NCBI GenBank assembly: GCA_020627525.1
Contig: JAHDGP010000063.1
Location: forward strand, 1-13,763
Origin: Bacteroidota bacterium
Lineage (GTDB): Bacteria; Bacteroidota; Bacteroidia; Chitinophagales; UBA2359
Length of the DNA: 13,763 nucleotides
Direction: 5' to 3'
Shown: in pieces, positions 1-7,096 of the stretch
How positions within the stretch are numbered: position 1 is the first letter of the stretch
Layout: every line of letters starts with the position of its first letter
The notes under the pieces: model-generated
Databases searched by the model: none
What the model was told of the DNA's origin: nothing
Seen by the model: the letters and a program-made list of their open reading frames with translations, nothing else
Position numbers and translations under genes: made by a program

Positions 1-93
1 TGGACTAAAAATACATCTCATATATAAATAAATCCTTAATTCTAAACAACTTCATGGTAATAAAGACTCTCGTAATCTTACATTCGAGTATTC

Positions 94-399
94 CTATTTC
101 ATTTTTTGTCTGTGAAATTTTCCTGTAAGCATTCGGTAGGCTAGGCGTCCGTCTTTGTAGGTCATTGGAACGGCAATTAAGATTTGACACTGTGGTTTCG
201 GACAGCAAATGTTTTCTAAATCTGCTTTATTTTCTACTTTAGTGAAATCCGTTTTGATGAAACTGTTCGGATTGGAGATATGAGCAATGAAACAACGTTT
301 TAAGGCACCAGGGCTGCTTTTGAAATATTCCATTACATGTGAACCACAGTTACCGCAAGTGATTTTATAGTTTATTCCTTTGCCTGATTTTTTTGCCAT
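94..399 (-). CDS. Small zinc-ribbon-like hypothetical protein
   Basis: This 101-residue protein is not one I can name. The reading frame is open upstream to 450, but I choose the ATG at 399 because the protein then begins MAKKSGKG, and the upstream codons translate the GC-rich hairpin region between this gene and the next. Two cysteine clusters are visible, CGNC at residues 15-18 and CCPKPQC at 65-71, which together could bind one zinc ion. The middle part (about 35-60) is mixed polar sequence and the tail is basic (RQKMK). There is no signal peptide and no membrane segment, so it should be cytoplasmic. It follows the SUKH gene on the same strand with a hairpin in the 72-base gap. Zinc binding is inferred only from cysteine spacing, and no catalytic motif is seen. 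Confidence 0.55.
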   Translation of the reverse strand: MAKKSGKGINYKITCGNCGSHVMEYFKSSPGALKRCFIAHISNPNSFIKTDFTKVENKADLENICCPKPQCQILIAVPMTYKDGRLAYRMLTGKFHRQKMK

Positions 400-442
400 T
401 CTGATTGTGTTTAAAGATCCGCGGAGCATTGCAGCATTACAG

Positions 443-459
443 AGCCGCACATAGCGGCT
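443..459. repeat. GC-rich hairpin after the SUKH gene
   Basis: AGCCGC and GCGGCT form a perfect 6-bp stem around a 5-base loop, 12 bases past the stop of the SUKH gene. An 8-bp palindrome TCCGCGGA follows at 418-425. Neither strand has a convincing T-run after the stem, so it is only a weak terminator candidate. It may instead be a remnant of a dispersed repeat, as its GC content stands out from the surroundings. Confidence 0.45.
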
Positions 460-471
460 TTACGATAAGGA

Positions 472-1284
472 TTATTCTTCATCAATTTCAGACATTCTCT
501 CGTTAATAAATTCATAAAAATTCTCTTCTCCAGATAATTCCCAGGTTTCATGATCCCAATCAACAGTGGTATTATTTTCATCATCTTCTCTCAAAAAACA
601 TTGTGCATTGCCGCCGCCATCTGGAAAAAATTCAAGTAGATCATCAAATGAGTAATCGTCTGGTTTTACATTTTGCTCTTTGCATATAGGATTCATCATT
701 TCACCCATTACTTTTATTTGCTTGTTGTTGAGAATAAAGTATGCATCGTATATTTCACCAAATCCATTGTGAATTGAGTAGAATTCTTTTAAGTCTTTGG
801 GTAATGTCCACCCAAATTTCAGTAAGGTTGGATTTTCCTTAGGTTCATTTAAAGGCATCCCTCCTGTGTAAACTTTATAGTAATCCCTTTCATCATACAA
901 TTTTGCATTCATTAGGTAATGAAGGTGCCACTCATCATCTGTCTTTTCTGCATAAATAAATTTACATCTCTCTTTAATTGTCAAAATCAAATTTGGTAAT
1001 TTGTTCTTAACTTTTGAAAAGTTGGTTTCTATTGCTTCCTTAATATTTTTATCATTAATTGTCGACCATGGACAATTGCTTGGAAAACTCCCTAAAGGAA
1101 AATAATTAACACTATTTCTATATTCAAAGATTAGTTTTATTGCTTCAAATCCATATTCATCAATCAACTGCCTTTCAAGATTTGTTTTTCTAATAAATTC
1201 ATTTTTGAATTCTTTTTTGGAATCATGTTTTAGTTGTTCTCTAAAAGTAGATTTTTCATTTTCACTAAAGTTTTTGTATGTCAT
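472..1284 (-). CDS. SUKH (SMI1/KNR4) domain protein, possible immunity protein
   Basis: The C-terminal half carries the SMI1/KNR4 (SUKH-1) signature: LPKDLKEFYSIHNGFG at residues 161-176, then a predicted beta-rich region with GGGNAQCFL (about 213-221) and VDWDHETWEL (231-240). Family members are widespread as immunity proteins against nuclease or deaminase polymorphic toxins, and some occur singly. The first 150 residues are a lysine- and glutamate-rich helical region plus a segment (about 110-140) that I do not recognise. The protein is 270 residues, longer than a bare SUKH domain of about 130-150. There is no signal peptide, so it is cytoplasmic. The start is an ATG without a Shine-Dalgarno site, which is normal in Bacteroidota. 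No toxin gene, Rhs or LXG protein lies beside it, so it is an orphan in this window. The patch is bounded by an 11-bp inverted repeat (428-438 and 1307-1317). The family call is firm; the immunity role is inference. Confidence 0.8.
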   Translation of the reverse strand: MTYKNFSENEKSTFREQLKHDSKKEFKNEFIRKTNLERQLIDEYGFEAIKLIFEYRNSVNYFPLGSFPSNCPWSTINDKNIKEAIETNFSKVKNKLPNLILTIKERCKFIYAEKTDDEWHLHYLMNAKLYDERDYYKVYTGGMPLNEPKENPTLLKFGWTLPKDLKEFYSIHNGFGEIYDAYFILNNKQIKVMGEMMNPICKEQNVKPDDYSFDDLLEFFPDGGGNAQCFLREDDENNTTVDWDHETWELSGEENFYEFINERMSEIDEE

Positions 1285-1331
1285 TTTGTTGCTTCCTTTG
1301 TTAATAAATGCTGCAATATAATATCTTACTT

Positions 1332-2690
1332 TTAAAACAAAGTATTGTACAATTCAACAACGGTATTAACAATACAAAGTTCTATGTCATAATTTTTTTG
1401 ATCGATGCCTTTGTTATTTCCTGAAATGAATATTTTTTGGAATCCTAACTTTTGTGCTTCAATTATTCTTTGTTCAATTCGATTGATTGTACGAACTTCT
1501 CCAGATAGTCCAACCTCTCCGGCGAAACAAGTTTCTGTGGGTATGTGACTGTCTTCAAGAGAAGAGAGCAGGGAAGAGATAATTGCCAAATCTATTGCGG
1601 GATCCTCTACTTTTAAGCCTCCTGCAATATTGATGAAAATGTCTTTATCTGCCAATCTGAATCCGCAACGTTTTTCAAGCACTGCCAACAGCATATGCAA
1701 TCTTCTTAAATCAAACCCTGTTGTGGACCGTTGTGGTGTTCCAAAAACGGCTTTACTGACTAATGCCTGTGTTTCTATAAGTAATGGGCGTAAACCTTCC
1801 ATAGTGGCAGCGATACAAATTCCACTTAATTTATTTTCATTTTGGGTAATGAGCAATTCAGATGGATTATTGACTTGTCGCAATCCTGTTTGTTGCATTT
1901 CATAAATACCTATTTCAGACGCAGAACCGAAACGGTTTTTTATGGTTCGTAAAAGTCGATATGTATGGTGTCTGTCTCCTTCGAATTGTAGGACTGTATC
2001 AACAATATGTTCTAGTATTTTGGGACCTGCAATGGAACCATCTTTGGTGATGTGTCCAATAAGAAAAACAGGTGTGTTTTTTTCTTTGGCGAAACGCTGC
2101 ATTTCAGAGGCGCATTCACGAATTTGAGAGACGCTACCTGCTGTTGATTCTATAAAGGGAGAACGCAGTGTTTGAATAGAATCAACTACACAAATATCTG
2201 GTTTTAATTTATGAAAATATTTTAATATTTTATCTGTTGAAGTTTCGGTTAATAGGAAACAGTCTTGATTGGTGACACCAATTCTGTCCGCTCTCATTTT
2301 TATTTGCTGCTCACTTTCTTCACCAGAAACATAAGCTATTTTTTTTCCATCTAATTGGATGGCTATTTGCAACATTAGGGTTGATTTTCCAATTCCTGGT
2401 TCTCCTCCTATTAGTACGATTGAGCCTGGAACAATGCCACCACCCAAAACTCTATTTAGTTCTTGGTCTCCAGATATTAAACGAGGTTGTTCTTGTGAGG
2501 AAACTTCTGTAATGTTTACGGGTCCGTGCTCAGTGCTTAGACCTGTAGTACTTATTTTGTTAGAAGAAGGTTTTTGGATGACTTCTTCTACATAGGTATT
2601 CCATTCGTCACAGGATGGACATTTGCCTACCCACTTTGCAGATTCTGCTCCACAGTTTTGACAATAAAATCTTGTTTTAACTTTCGCCAT
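1332..2690 (-). CDS. radA: DNA repair protein RadA/Sms
   Basis: RadA is a RecA-like ATPase and DnaB-type helicase that acts in branch migration and processing of recombination intermediates. The 452-residue length is typical. Domains in order: an N-terminal C4 zinc finger (C10, C13, C24, C27), a RecA-fold ATPase with Walker A GGEPGIGKST at 95-104 and Walker B-like CVVDSIQ at 147-153, the RadA-specific KNRFG motif at 251-255, and a C-terminal Lon-protease-like domain (about 285-452, with GGLKVEDPAIDLA near 358). The start MAKVKTRFYCQNCG matches the family N-terminus. All key motifs are intact. A predicted -33/-7 promoter sits directly before the ATG, so the transcript may be nearly leaderless. 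It is transcribed towards the SUKH gene, with 47 bases between them. Confidence 0.97.
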   Translation of the reverse strand: MAKVKTRFYCQNCGAESAKWVGKCPSCDEWNTYVEEVIQKPSSNKISTTGLSTEHGPVNITEVSSQEQPRLISGDQELNRVLGGGIVPGSIVLIGGEPGIGKSTLMLQIAIQLDGKKIAYVSGEESEQQIKMRADRIGVTNQDCFLLTETSTDKILKYFHKLKPDICVVDSIQTLRSPFIESTAGSVSQIRECASEMQRFAKEKNTPVFLIGHITKDGSIAGPKILEHIVDTVLQFEGDRHHTYRLLRTIKNRFGSASEIGIYEMQQTGLRQVNNPSELLITQNENKLSGICIAATMEGLRPLLIETQALVSKAVFGTPQRSTTGFDLRRLHMLLAVLEKRCGFRLADKDIFINIAGGLKVEDPAIDLAIISSLLSSLEDSHIPTETCFAGEVGLSGEVRTINRIEQRIIEAQKLGFQKIFISGNNKGIDQKNYDIELCIVNTVVELYNTLF

Positions 2691-2694
2691 GGAA

Positions 2695-2724
2695 CAAATT
2701 TAATCAAACCTTTGAAACCTACAA
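2695..2724 (-). promoter_or_regulatory. Predicted Bacteroidota promoter of radA
   Basis: On the minus strand TTG (2724-2722) is followed after 19 bases by TAAATTTG (2702-2695), matching the Bacteroidota -33 TTG / -7 TAnnTTTG pattern. The -7 box ends only 4 bases before the radA ATG, so the predicted start of transcription is at or next to the start codon. The -33 element lies inside the AAACCTACAAGGTTT repeat. Confidence 0.35.
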
Positions 2725-2813
2725 GGTTTTCTTTATTTATAAGATTTGATTTTTAAATTTAAAGGGAAACGCTTTTAACTAGTTAAACCTTGTAGGTTTT
2801 AGTATAAAGGTTT
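2706..2813. repeat. Palindromic inverted repeat (AAACCTACAAGGTTT)
   Basis: AAACCTACAAGGTTT at 2715-2729 has an exact 15-bp inverted copy at 2785-2799. Each copy is itself a near palindrome, AAACCT and AGGTTT around a 3-base centre. The match extends outward, with an indel, to AAACCTTT at 2706-2713 and AAAGGTTT at 2806-2813. A third partial copy (TTTGTAGGTT, 2811-2820) runs into the stop codon of the next gene. The 55-base interior is AT-rich. It looks like a small dispersed repeat or could fold as a long hairpin in RNA. Confidence 0.75.
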
Positions 2814-2818
2814 GTAGG

Positions 2819-3703
2819 TTAGGTTTGAAAACCCTGTAATCCCCCAGTATGAATTGCTACTATTTTACTATTGGGTGGAAAGTAATTTTTTTTTATAAGA
2901 TCCAATAGACCAAACATCATCTTACCTGTATAGATAGGTTCGAGTGGAATGTTGTAGTCTTGTTTGAATTGTTGTATGAAGTTTAGAAGCTCTGTATTGC
3001 TTTTTGCATATCCACCAAAATGGTAATCATTGACAAGTTGCCAATTTTTCGGAATGAAGTTTTGATAGTTTTGGAGTAGTTCATTTATTTCATTGGTTAG
3101 GAAGTTGCCTTTTAGTGCGGGGAAGCCAATAATGGTTTGTGTTTTTTTTGATGAGGCAATGATTCCTGAAACTGTTCCGCCTGTGCCACAAGCGCAACAA
3201 ATATAATCTGCTTGGAGAGAGAGGTCGTCAAGAATTTCTGTGCATCCTTTTATTGCGAGGTTGTTGGTGCCACCTTCTGGTAAAATATAACAATGACCAA
3301 ACTTTTGTTTTATTTGTTCTAGGAATTCGCTGGACTTTTTAAGTCTATATTTAGAGCGATCTAGATAGTGTAGTTCCATTCCATTTTGGATGGCAAAATG
3401 TAGAGTGGGGTTGAGGGGTAAATGCTCTTCACCTCTTATCAATCCGATGGTTTTGAGATTGAATGCTTTGCCAGCGGCGGCGGTTGCGTGAATGTGATTG
3501 GAGTAGGCTCCACCAAATGTGAGAAGTGTATCGTGATTTTTTTCTTTGGCTTTTTGGATATTGTATTTCAACTTTCTCCATTTGTTGCCTGCAATGTGAG
3601 GATTGTTCGGAATGGGTGTGTTTATATCATCTCTGAAAATGTAGAGTTGAATATTTTTTGCATTCAAAAAACTAGTATCAATTTTTTCTAACAGCTTGGA
3701 CAA
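2819..3703 (-). CDS. ACC deaminase/D-cysteine desulfhydrase family PLP enzyme
   Basis: This 294-residue protein belongs to the fold-type II pyridoxal-phosphate family that includes 1-aminocyclopropane-1-carboxylate deaminase and D-cysteine desulfhydrase. Visible features are GNKWRKLKYN at 39-48, where K41 should hold the cofactor, the substrate-carboxylate loop GGAYSNH at 64-70, the phosphate-binding loop CGTGGT at 172-177, and a closing HTGGLQGF at 285-292. It is slightly shorter than classical ACC deaminases (about 330 residues). The likely reaction is deamination or desulfhydration of a small D-amino acid; I cannot choose the substrate. No ATG is available near the N-terminus: the start is a TTG, 9 bases after the stop of the arylsulfotransferase-like gene and in the same frame as it, suggesting co-transcription and coupled translation. 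The stop lies inside a copy of the palindromic repeat. Confidence 0.88.
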   Translation of the reverse strand: MSKLLEKIDTSFLNAKNIQLYIFRDDINTPIPNNPHIAGNKWRKLKYNIQKAKEKNHDTLLTFGGAYSNHIHATAAAGKAFNLKTIGLIRGEEHLPLNPTLHFAIQNGMELHYLDRSKYRLKKSSEFLEQIKQKFGHCYILPEGGTNNLAIKGCTEILDDLSLQADYICCACGTGGTVSGIIASSKKTQTIIGFPALKGNFLTNEINELLQNYQNFIPKNWQLVNDYHFGGYAKSNTELLNFIQQFKQDYNIPLEPIYTGKMMFGLLDLIKKNYFPPNSKIVAIHTGGLQGFQT

Positions 3704-3712
3704 AATATTTGT

Positions 3713-5383
3713 TTATTGGTTTACAATGAACTTGAAAGTGCTATTATTATTAATTCGAATAAAATATACTCCAGGAGCTAAATGTGAAACGTCAACTTGA
3801 GGATTGGGGTTCATTATATTTGTTTTTGATGAAACGAATTGTCCCTTACTATCCCATATTTCAATATCTATAGGCAAGCTTATGTTTGTGTTAATATTTA
3901 GGTAGTTGCTTGCTGGGTTTGGAGAAATTTTAACATTAATATTTTCAATAAAATTAATTGCAGTCAAAGAATCGCAAAAAGTAGTATTGGGATTTGTTTC
4001 TATCCAGCCTTTTGGCTCTAAATCTTTATTTGTAAATGCAGGAAAGTTTGAAGGAATTCGATGTAATTTAAAAGTGATATTTTGATTGAGTTCTAATATT
4101 GTTCCTTGGTCAATTGGTTCACCACCTATCATTGGGTTTTTGTATTCCCATGCTATTTCATTATTAGGTGTTATTTCAAAAAAATAACCAGGTCGACCAG
4201 CACATATCAGTAAATTTTTATTGGGAAGATATTGAACACTAGAGAGTCCTGTTGACCATAATGAATTTTCATTTACTGGATGTTTAACGATTAGATCAAA
4301 ATTTTCTGGGGCAAAGGAACTGTTATTATAAGGAAAGGTATTTGTAATTGGATCATACTGCGGGTCAATAATATTTACAGTAGAATAGAAATTATTAACC
4401 CTGTTATTGAATACTGATATTTTACCAAAATTAGGATCATTTTTTGAGATATAGTCCTCTATCCAATTTGCATCGTGATTGAAAAATAATTTTTGAGTAT
4501 TATTTGTGCCTTGGTTGTAATTGGCATTATTTCCCCAACGATAAATTATATCTCCGCCTTTCCCACTTTTTCCGCCTGTATGTGTAGCTGCTTCGGCAGT
4601 AGTTGTGGAATGATCAATTACCCATATTTCATTAAAATGAGGAATGGATAACAAAATCAAATCATTTTCTTTTGAATAGTCAATAGAGTTTGCGTGCATC
4701 CAATCGGCTTTCCATTGATTTCCATCTAAGTTTATGTCGATTAATTCTGGATGATCTGCGATTGTACCATAATTGTTTTTAGTTGAATCAAAATCTTGGA
4801 TGAGGTGATCCCAAGCGTGCCATTCCCAAACAATTTCGTTTGTGGCTGGATCAACCTCAATAATATGATCTGGCCACAATTGATTTTCGGCTAGTTTGTT
4901 AGGATCTCTTCCAGCTAGTACTGCATCATCTTTGGTTTTTAGCTCCCAAGCGATCATTGCAATAGTCAGTTTATTGTTTTTATCAAGAATGGCAATATCG
5001 TGGTGTAAACGCAATGTGCTGTCGCTTGGTTCATAGCTCCACTCTAAATTATTATCCCAATCTCTTATTTCGATACTTTCGCCACCGCCACCAGCCCACA
5101 ATGGACCTTGTGAAGCACTTTTATGTCTGTATGTTTTAACCAAGCGTCCGTCTTCTAAAAGATAAGCGGAGTTGCCAGGTCTGGTATCTGGATCTCCTTT
5201 CCAAGTGTGTACTAGCTCCCCACAATTATTAATCAGAAAAACGTCAGATTGTACGTGAGGAAAGAATAAATTATATCCATCAAAAGCAAGATCAGGATTG
5301 TAGGAAAGTATACCAACTGTATTTTGACTGAAACTAAATTGCAGAAATACTGTTAACAACACTATTGTAATGGATATCCTCAT
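3713..5383 (-). CDS. Secreted arylsulfotransferase-like protein with T9SS sorting domain
   Basis: The 556-residue protein starts with a signal peptide (MRISITIVLLTVFLQFSFSQ, cut near residue 20). The body resembles the arylsulfotransferase (ASST) beta-propeller family: repeated propeller-type strands (DVFLINNCGELVHTW, about 47-61; HIIEVDPATNEIVWEWHAW, 173-191) and conserved-looking histidines in LHHDI (127-128), HAWDH (189, 193), DWMHANSID (230) and FNHDANW (303). Known ASSTs move sulfate from a phenolic sulfate ester to another phenol through a sulfohistidine. Residues about 483-556 form a type A T9SS C-terminal domain: SPNPASNYLNI, then LAPGVYFIRI and a terminal FKFIVNQ. The protein should therefore leave the periplasm through the type IX system and be attached to the surface or released. 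Which histidine is catalytic cannot be fixed by eye. A 136-base upstream gap holds a lone TAAATTTG (5485-5492). Confidence 0.85.
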   Translation of the reverse strand: MRISITIVLLTVFLQFSFSQNTVGILSYNPDLAFDGYNLFFPHVQSDVFLINNCGELVHTWKGDPDTRPGNSAYLLEDGRLVKTYRHKSASQGPLWAGGGGESIEIRDWDNNLEWSYEPSDSTLRLHHDIAILDKNNKLTIAMIAWELKTKDDAVLAGRDPNKLAENQLWPDHIIEVDPATNEIVWEWHAWDHLIQDFDSTKNNYGTIADHPELIDINLDGNQWKADWMHANSIDYSKENDLILLSIPHFNEIWVIDHSTTTAEAATHTGGKSGKGGDIIYRWGNNANYNQGTNNTQKLFFNHDANWIEDYISKNDPNFGKISVFNNRVNNFYSTVNIIDPQYDPITNTFPYNNSSFAPENFDLIVKHPVNENSLWSTGLSSVQYLPNKNLLICAGRPGYFFEITPNNEIAWEYKNPMIGGEPIDQGTILELNQNITFKLHRIPSNFPAFTNKDLEPKGWIETNPNTTFCDSLTAINFIENINVKISPNPASNYLNINTNISLPIDIEIWDSKGQFVSSKTNIMNPNPQVDVSHLAPGVYFIRINNNSTFKFIVNQ

Positions 5384-5519
5384 ATTATTTGAGTAGGGTG
5401 AAATTGATGTAACTTTTTCTATTTGTTCAATTCAATGATGATAGTTTAAGCTTAATTTATTACAGTTGCAATTTTTATTTTTATCAAATTTAATTTGTGA
5501 GAAAAATATGACACTGAAA

Positions 5520-6593
5520 TTAATAAATTGCTGGTTTTTTATCCAAATTACTCTGAGTGAAATCTTTGTTTAGAAGCAATTTTATATTTGTATGAACAAT
5601 TTCTCCCATCGTTTTACAATTCTTAAAAGCATCTGTTTTGTGATGTTTGTTTAGATCATCAAGAAGTTTGGTAATTTTATTATCAAATGACAAAACATCT
5701 TTTTCCATTATTGACATTAGATGATTTATTCGTCCAAATGAAGCTTTGTACCTCAAAGCGATTAAGCTTCTTTCCTCTAATTGATACTGTCTAACAGTTT
5801 CAGGGGCCATGTGTTTGATGCCCATTAGTATGATTGGATTGTTTTCTTTAAAGTATTGTGGGAGGTAGAACTTCTTTCTGCCTTCATAACATTGTTGATC
5901 AAAATCTATGGCACGCAAACGGTACTGCATTCCTTCGATATCTGGAGTGATGTCTACAACATAATTATATGAGCGCATGTCACCCAATAAACGCACAAAG
6001 CATCTTTCATTGAATTTGACAAACTCTTTTGCAATTCTGATTTGATTGAAGGTAGAAGTATCTAGATTTCTTATCATAAAATCATCTCCAGGGATGCCAG
6101 CAATGTGTTCTTCAATCAAAGTTGTTTTATCAACAATGAACATCACATTATTGGGAGAGAGAAGTTCTTCTAGCTCTAAGCCGTAAATCCTAGAAGCATC
6201 TGCTCTTTTAATATAAAAATGATCGTAATTATCGTTGAACCCGTTTATGATTCTTACTCGAAATGGCTTTGAGTTTCCAAAAGTACAAAAGTCAATTCTT
6301 GAAACGGTTAAGTGTTTTTGAATGTCTTTGTCGCCATCAGCTTTGAGCATAGAGTAGATTTGTGTCAAACTTTCATATAGTTCTTCCTGGTCGGATTGAG
6401 AGTAAAAAACGGTCTGCCATAAAGTATCTTCACCAGCTTCATTTAATAAATTCATCGTGGAATTGAAACGCAAAAGATCATTGTATTGAATTGGTAAAGA
6501 GTTGCATCTATTGTGCTGTGAGAGGTAATCGTTTAACTCAGCATTGACTTTATATGTAGGTTTTTTCTTTGAGGGTATATTTAATCCAGCCAT
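5520..6593 (-). CDS. Uncharacterised protein with kinase/APH-like catalytic motifs
   Basis: I do not recognise this 357-residue protein by name. Its central part reads like a protein-kinase-like (PKL) fold: a beta-strand lysine in FYIKR (K129), a hinge-like segment LIEEHIAGIPGDDFM (159-173) resembling the interlobe linker of aminoglycoside phosphotransferases, a catalytic-loop-like GDMRSYN with D205 and N210 at the D-x4-N spacing of kinases, and a metal-binding-like IDFD at 229-232, 20 residues after N210. The N-terminal 100 residues and the C-terminal helical 100 residues match nothing I know. There is no signal peptide, so it is cytoplasmic. It overlaps the YecM-family gene by one base (TAATG), so the two should be co-translated. 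The function is unknown; phosphotransfer is inference from motif order and spacing. A degenerate pseudokinase is the main alternative. Confidence 0.7.
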   Translation of the reverse strand: MAGLNIPSKKKPTYKVNAELNDYLSQHNRCNSLPIQYNDLLRFNSTMNLLNEAGEDTLWQTVFYSQSDQEELYESLTQIYSMLKADGDKDIQKHLTVSRIDFCTFGNSKPFRVRIINGFNDNYDHFYIKRADASRIYGLELEELLSPNNVMFIVDKTTLIEEHIAGIPGDDFMIRNLDTSTFNQIRIAKEFVKFNERCFVRLLGDMRSYNYVVDITPDIEGMQYRLRAIDFDQQCYEGRKKFYLPQYFKENNPIILMGIKHMAPETVRQYQLEERSLIALRYKASFGRINHLMSIMEKDVLSFDNKITKLLDDLNKHHKTDAFKNCKTMGEIVHTNIKLLLNKDFTQSNLDKKPAIY

Positions 6594-7090
6594 TAATCCA
6601 AATATTTAATAACGTAAGCTAAGTTGAAGTTGTGAAATTTCACACTAAAGTTTCCATAATCTATTCTTACATCAGGATTGACTTTTTTTGTCATTCCTTT
6701 AGTATCAAAAGTAATGTTTTGATGTAAATTAATCCAATCTGAGAGCGATTCATTTATTACAAACTCAACATGTTCAAATCCTTCTTTGTAAAAACTGTTT
6801 TTTTTAGGAGCAGGAATTTCAAGGAGATAAATATTTCTTGATTTATAAATTATTGGTTTTTCAAGTTTAAAAGTGGCAATGGGTCTGTTATTGATTAGCG
6901 ATTCGGTGAGCAGATTTGCTATTGAACCTACTTTTTCTTTTAGTGAAATGTACTTCTCTAATGTTTCTACTCGATAACAAATGTGATCCAGTTCGCAGTT
7001 TGCTACATCAACTTTATCTTTTTCTAAATTTTGGAAAATGCTATCTAAGAAACTTGTTGGATCGCCAATGATGTCTATTATCGTTTTCAA
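6593..7090 (-). CDS. YecM-family (VOC-fold) protein
   Basis: The 165-residue protein matches the YecM family of the vicinal-oxygen-chelate superfamily: LDHICYR at 34-40, ESLINNRPIATFKL at 63-76, EIPAPK at 91-96, GFEHVEFV at 104-111 and VKFH at 150-153 all have counterparts in E. coli YecM (188 residues). H36 and H107 with nearby acidic residues are plausible metal ligands. The biochemical role of YecM is not known. The start codon is a TTG, 6 bases after the DinB-family stop and in the same frame; no ATG lies near the N-terminus, and the TTG aligns with the family start apart from a few residues. Its stop overlaps the start of the kinase-like gene, so these two are tightly coupled. Confidence 0.82.
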   Translation of the reverse strand: MKTIIDIIGDPTSFLDSIFQNLEKDKVDVANCELDHICYRVETLEKYISLKEKVGSIANLLTESLINNRPIATFKLEKPIIYKSRNIYLLEIPAPKKNSFYKEGFEHVEFVINESLSDWINLHQNITFDTKGMTKKVNPDVRIDYGNFSVKFHNFNLAYVIKYLD

Positions 7091-7096
7091 AACAGT

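Larger units (their letters stand above)
428..1317. repeat. 11-bp inverted repeat bracketing the SUKH gene
   Basis: AATGCTGCAAT occurs on the plus strand at 1307-1317 and on the minus strand at 428-438. The two copies point in opposite directions and enclose exactly the SUKH gene and its downstream hairpin. No target duplication or transposase is visible. The match is short enough that chance is possible. Confidence 0.3.

Noticed and set aside
400..450. Longer start at 450 for the zinc-ribbon-like gene
   Set aside because: The extra 17 residues come from the palindrome and hairpin region and add no protein-like sequence.
428..1317. Integron gene cassette (attC site) for the SUKH gene
   Set aside because: The hairpin lacks recognisable GTTRRRY-type core sites and no integrase is present, so only a general repeat is claimed.
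1630..2595. Plus-strand open frames opposite radA (1630-1905, 1942-2127, 2359-2595)
   Set aside because: They lie antisense to a fully motif-supported radA and show low-complexity shadow translations with no family resemblance.
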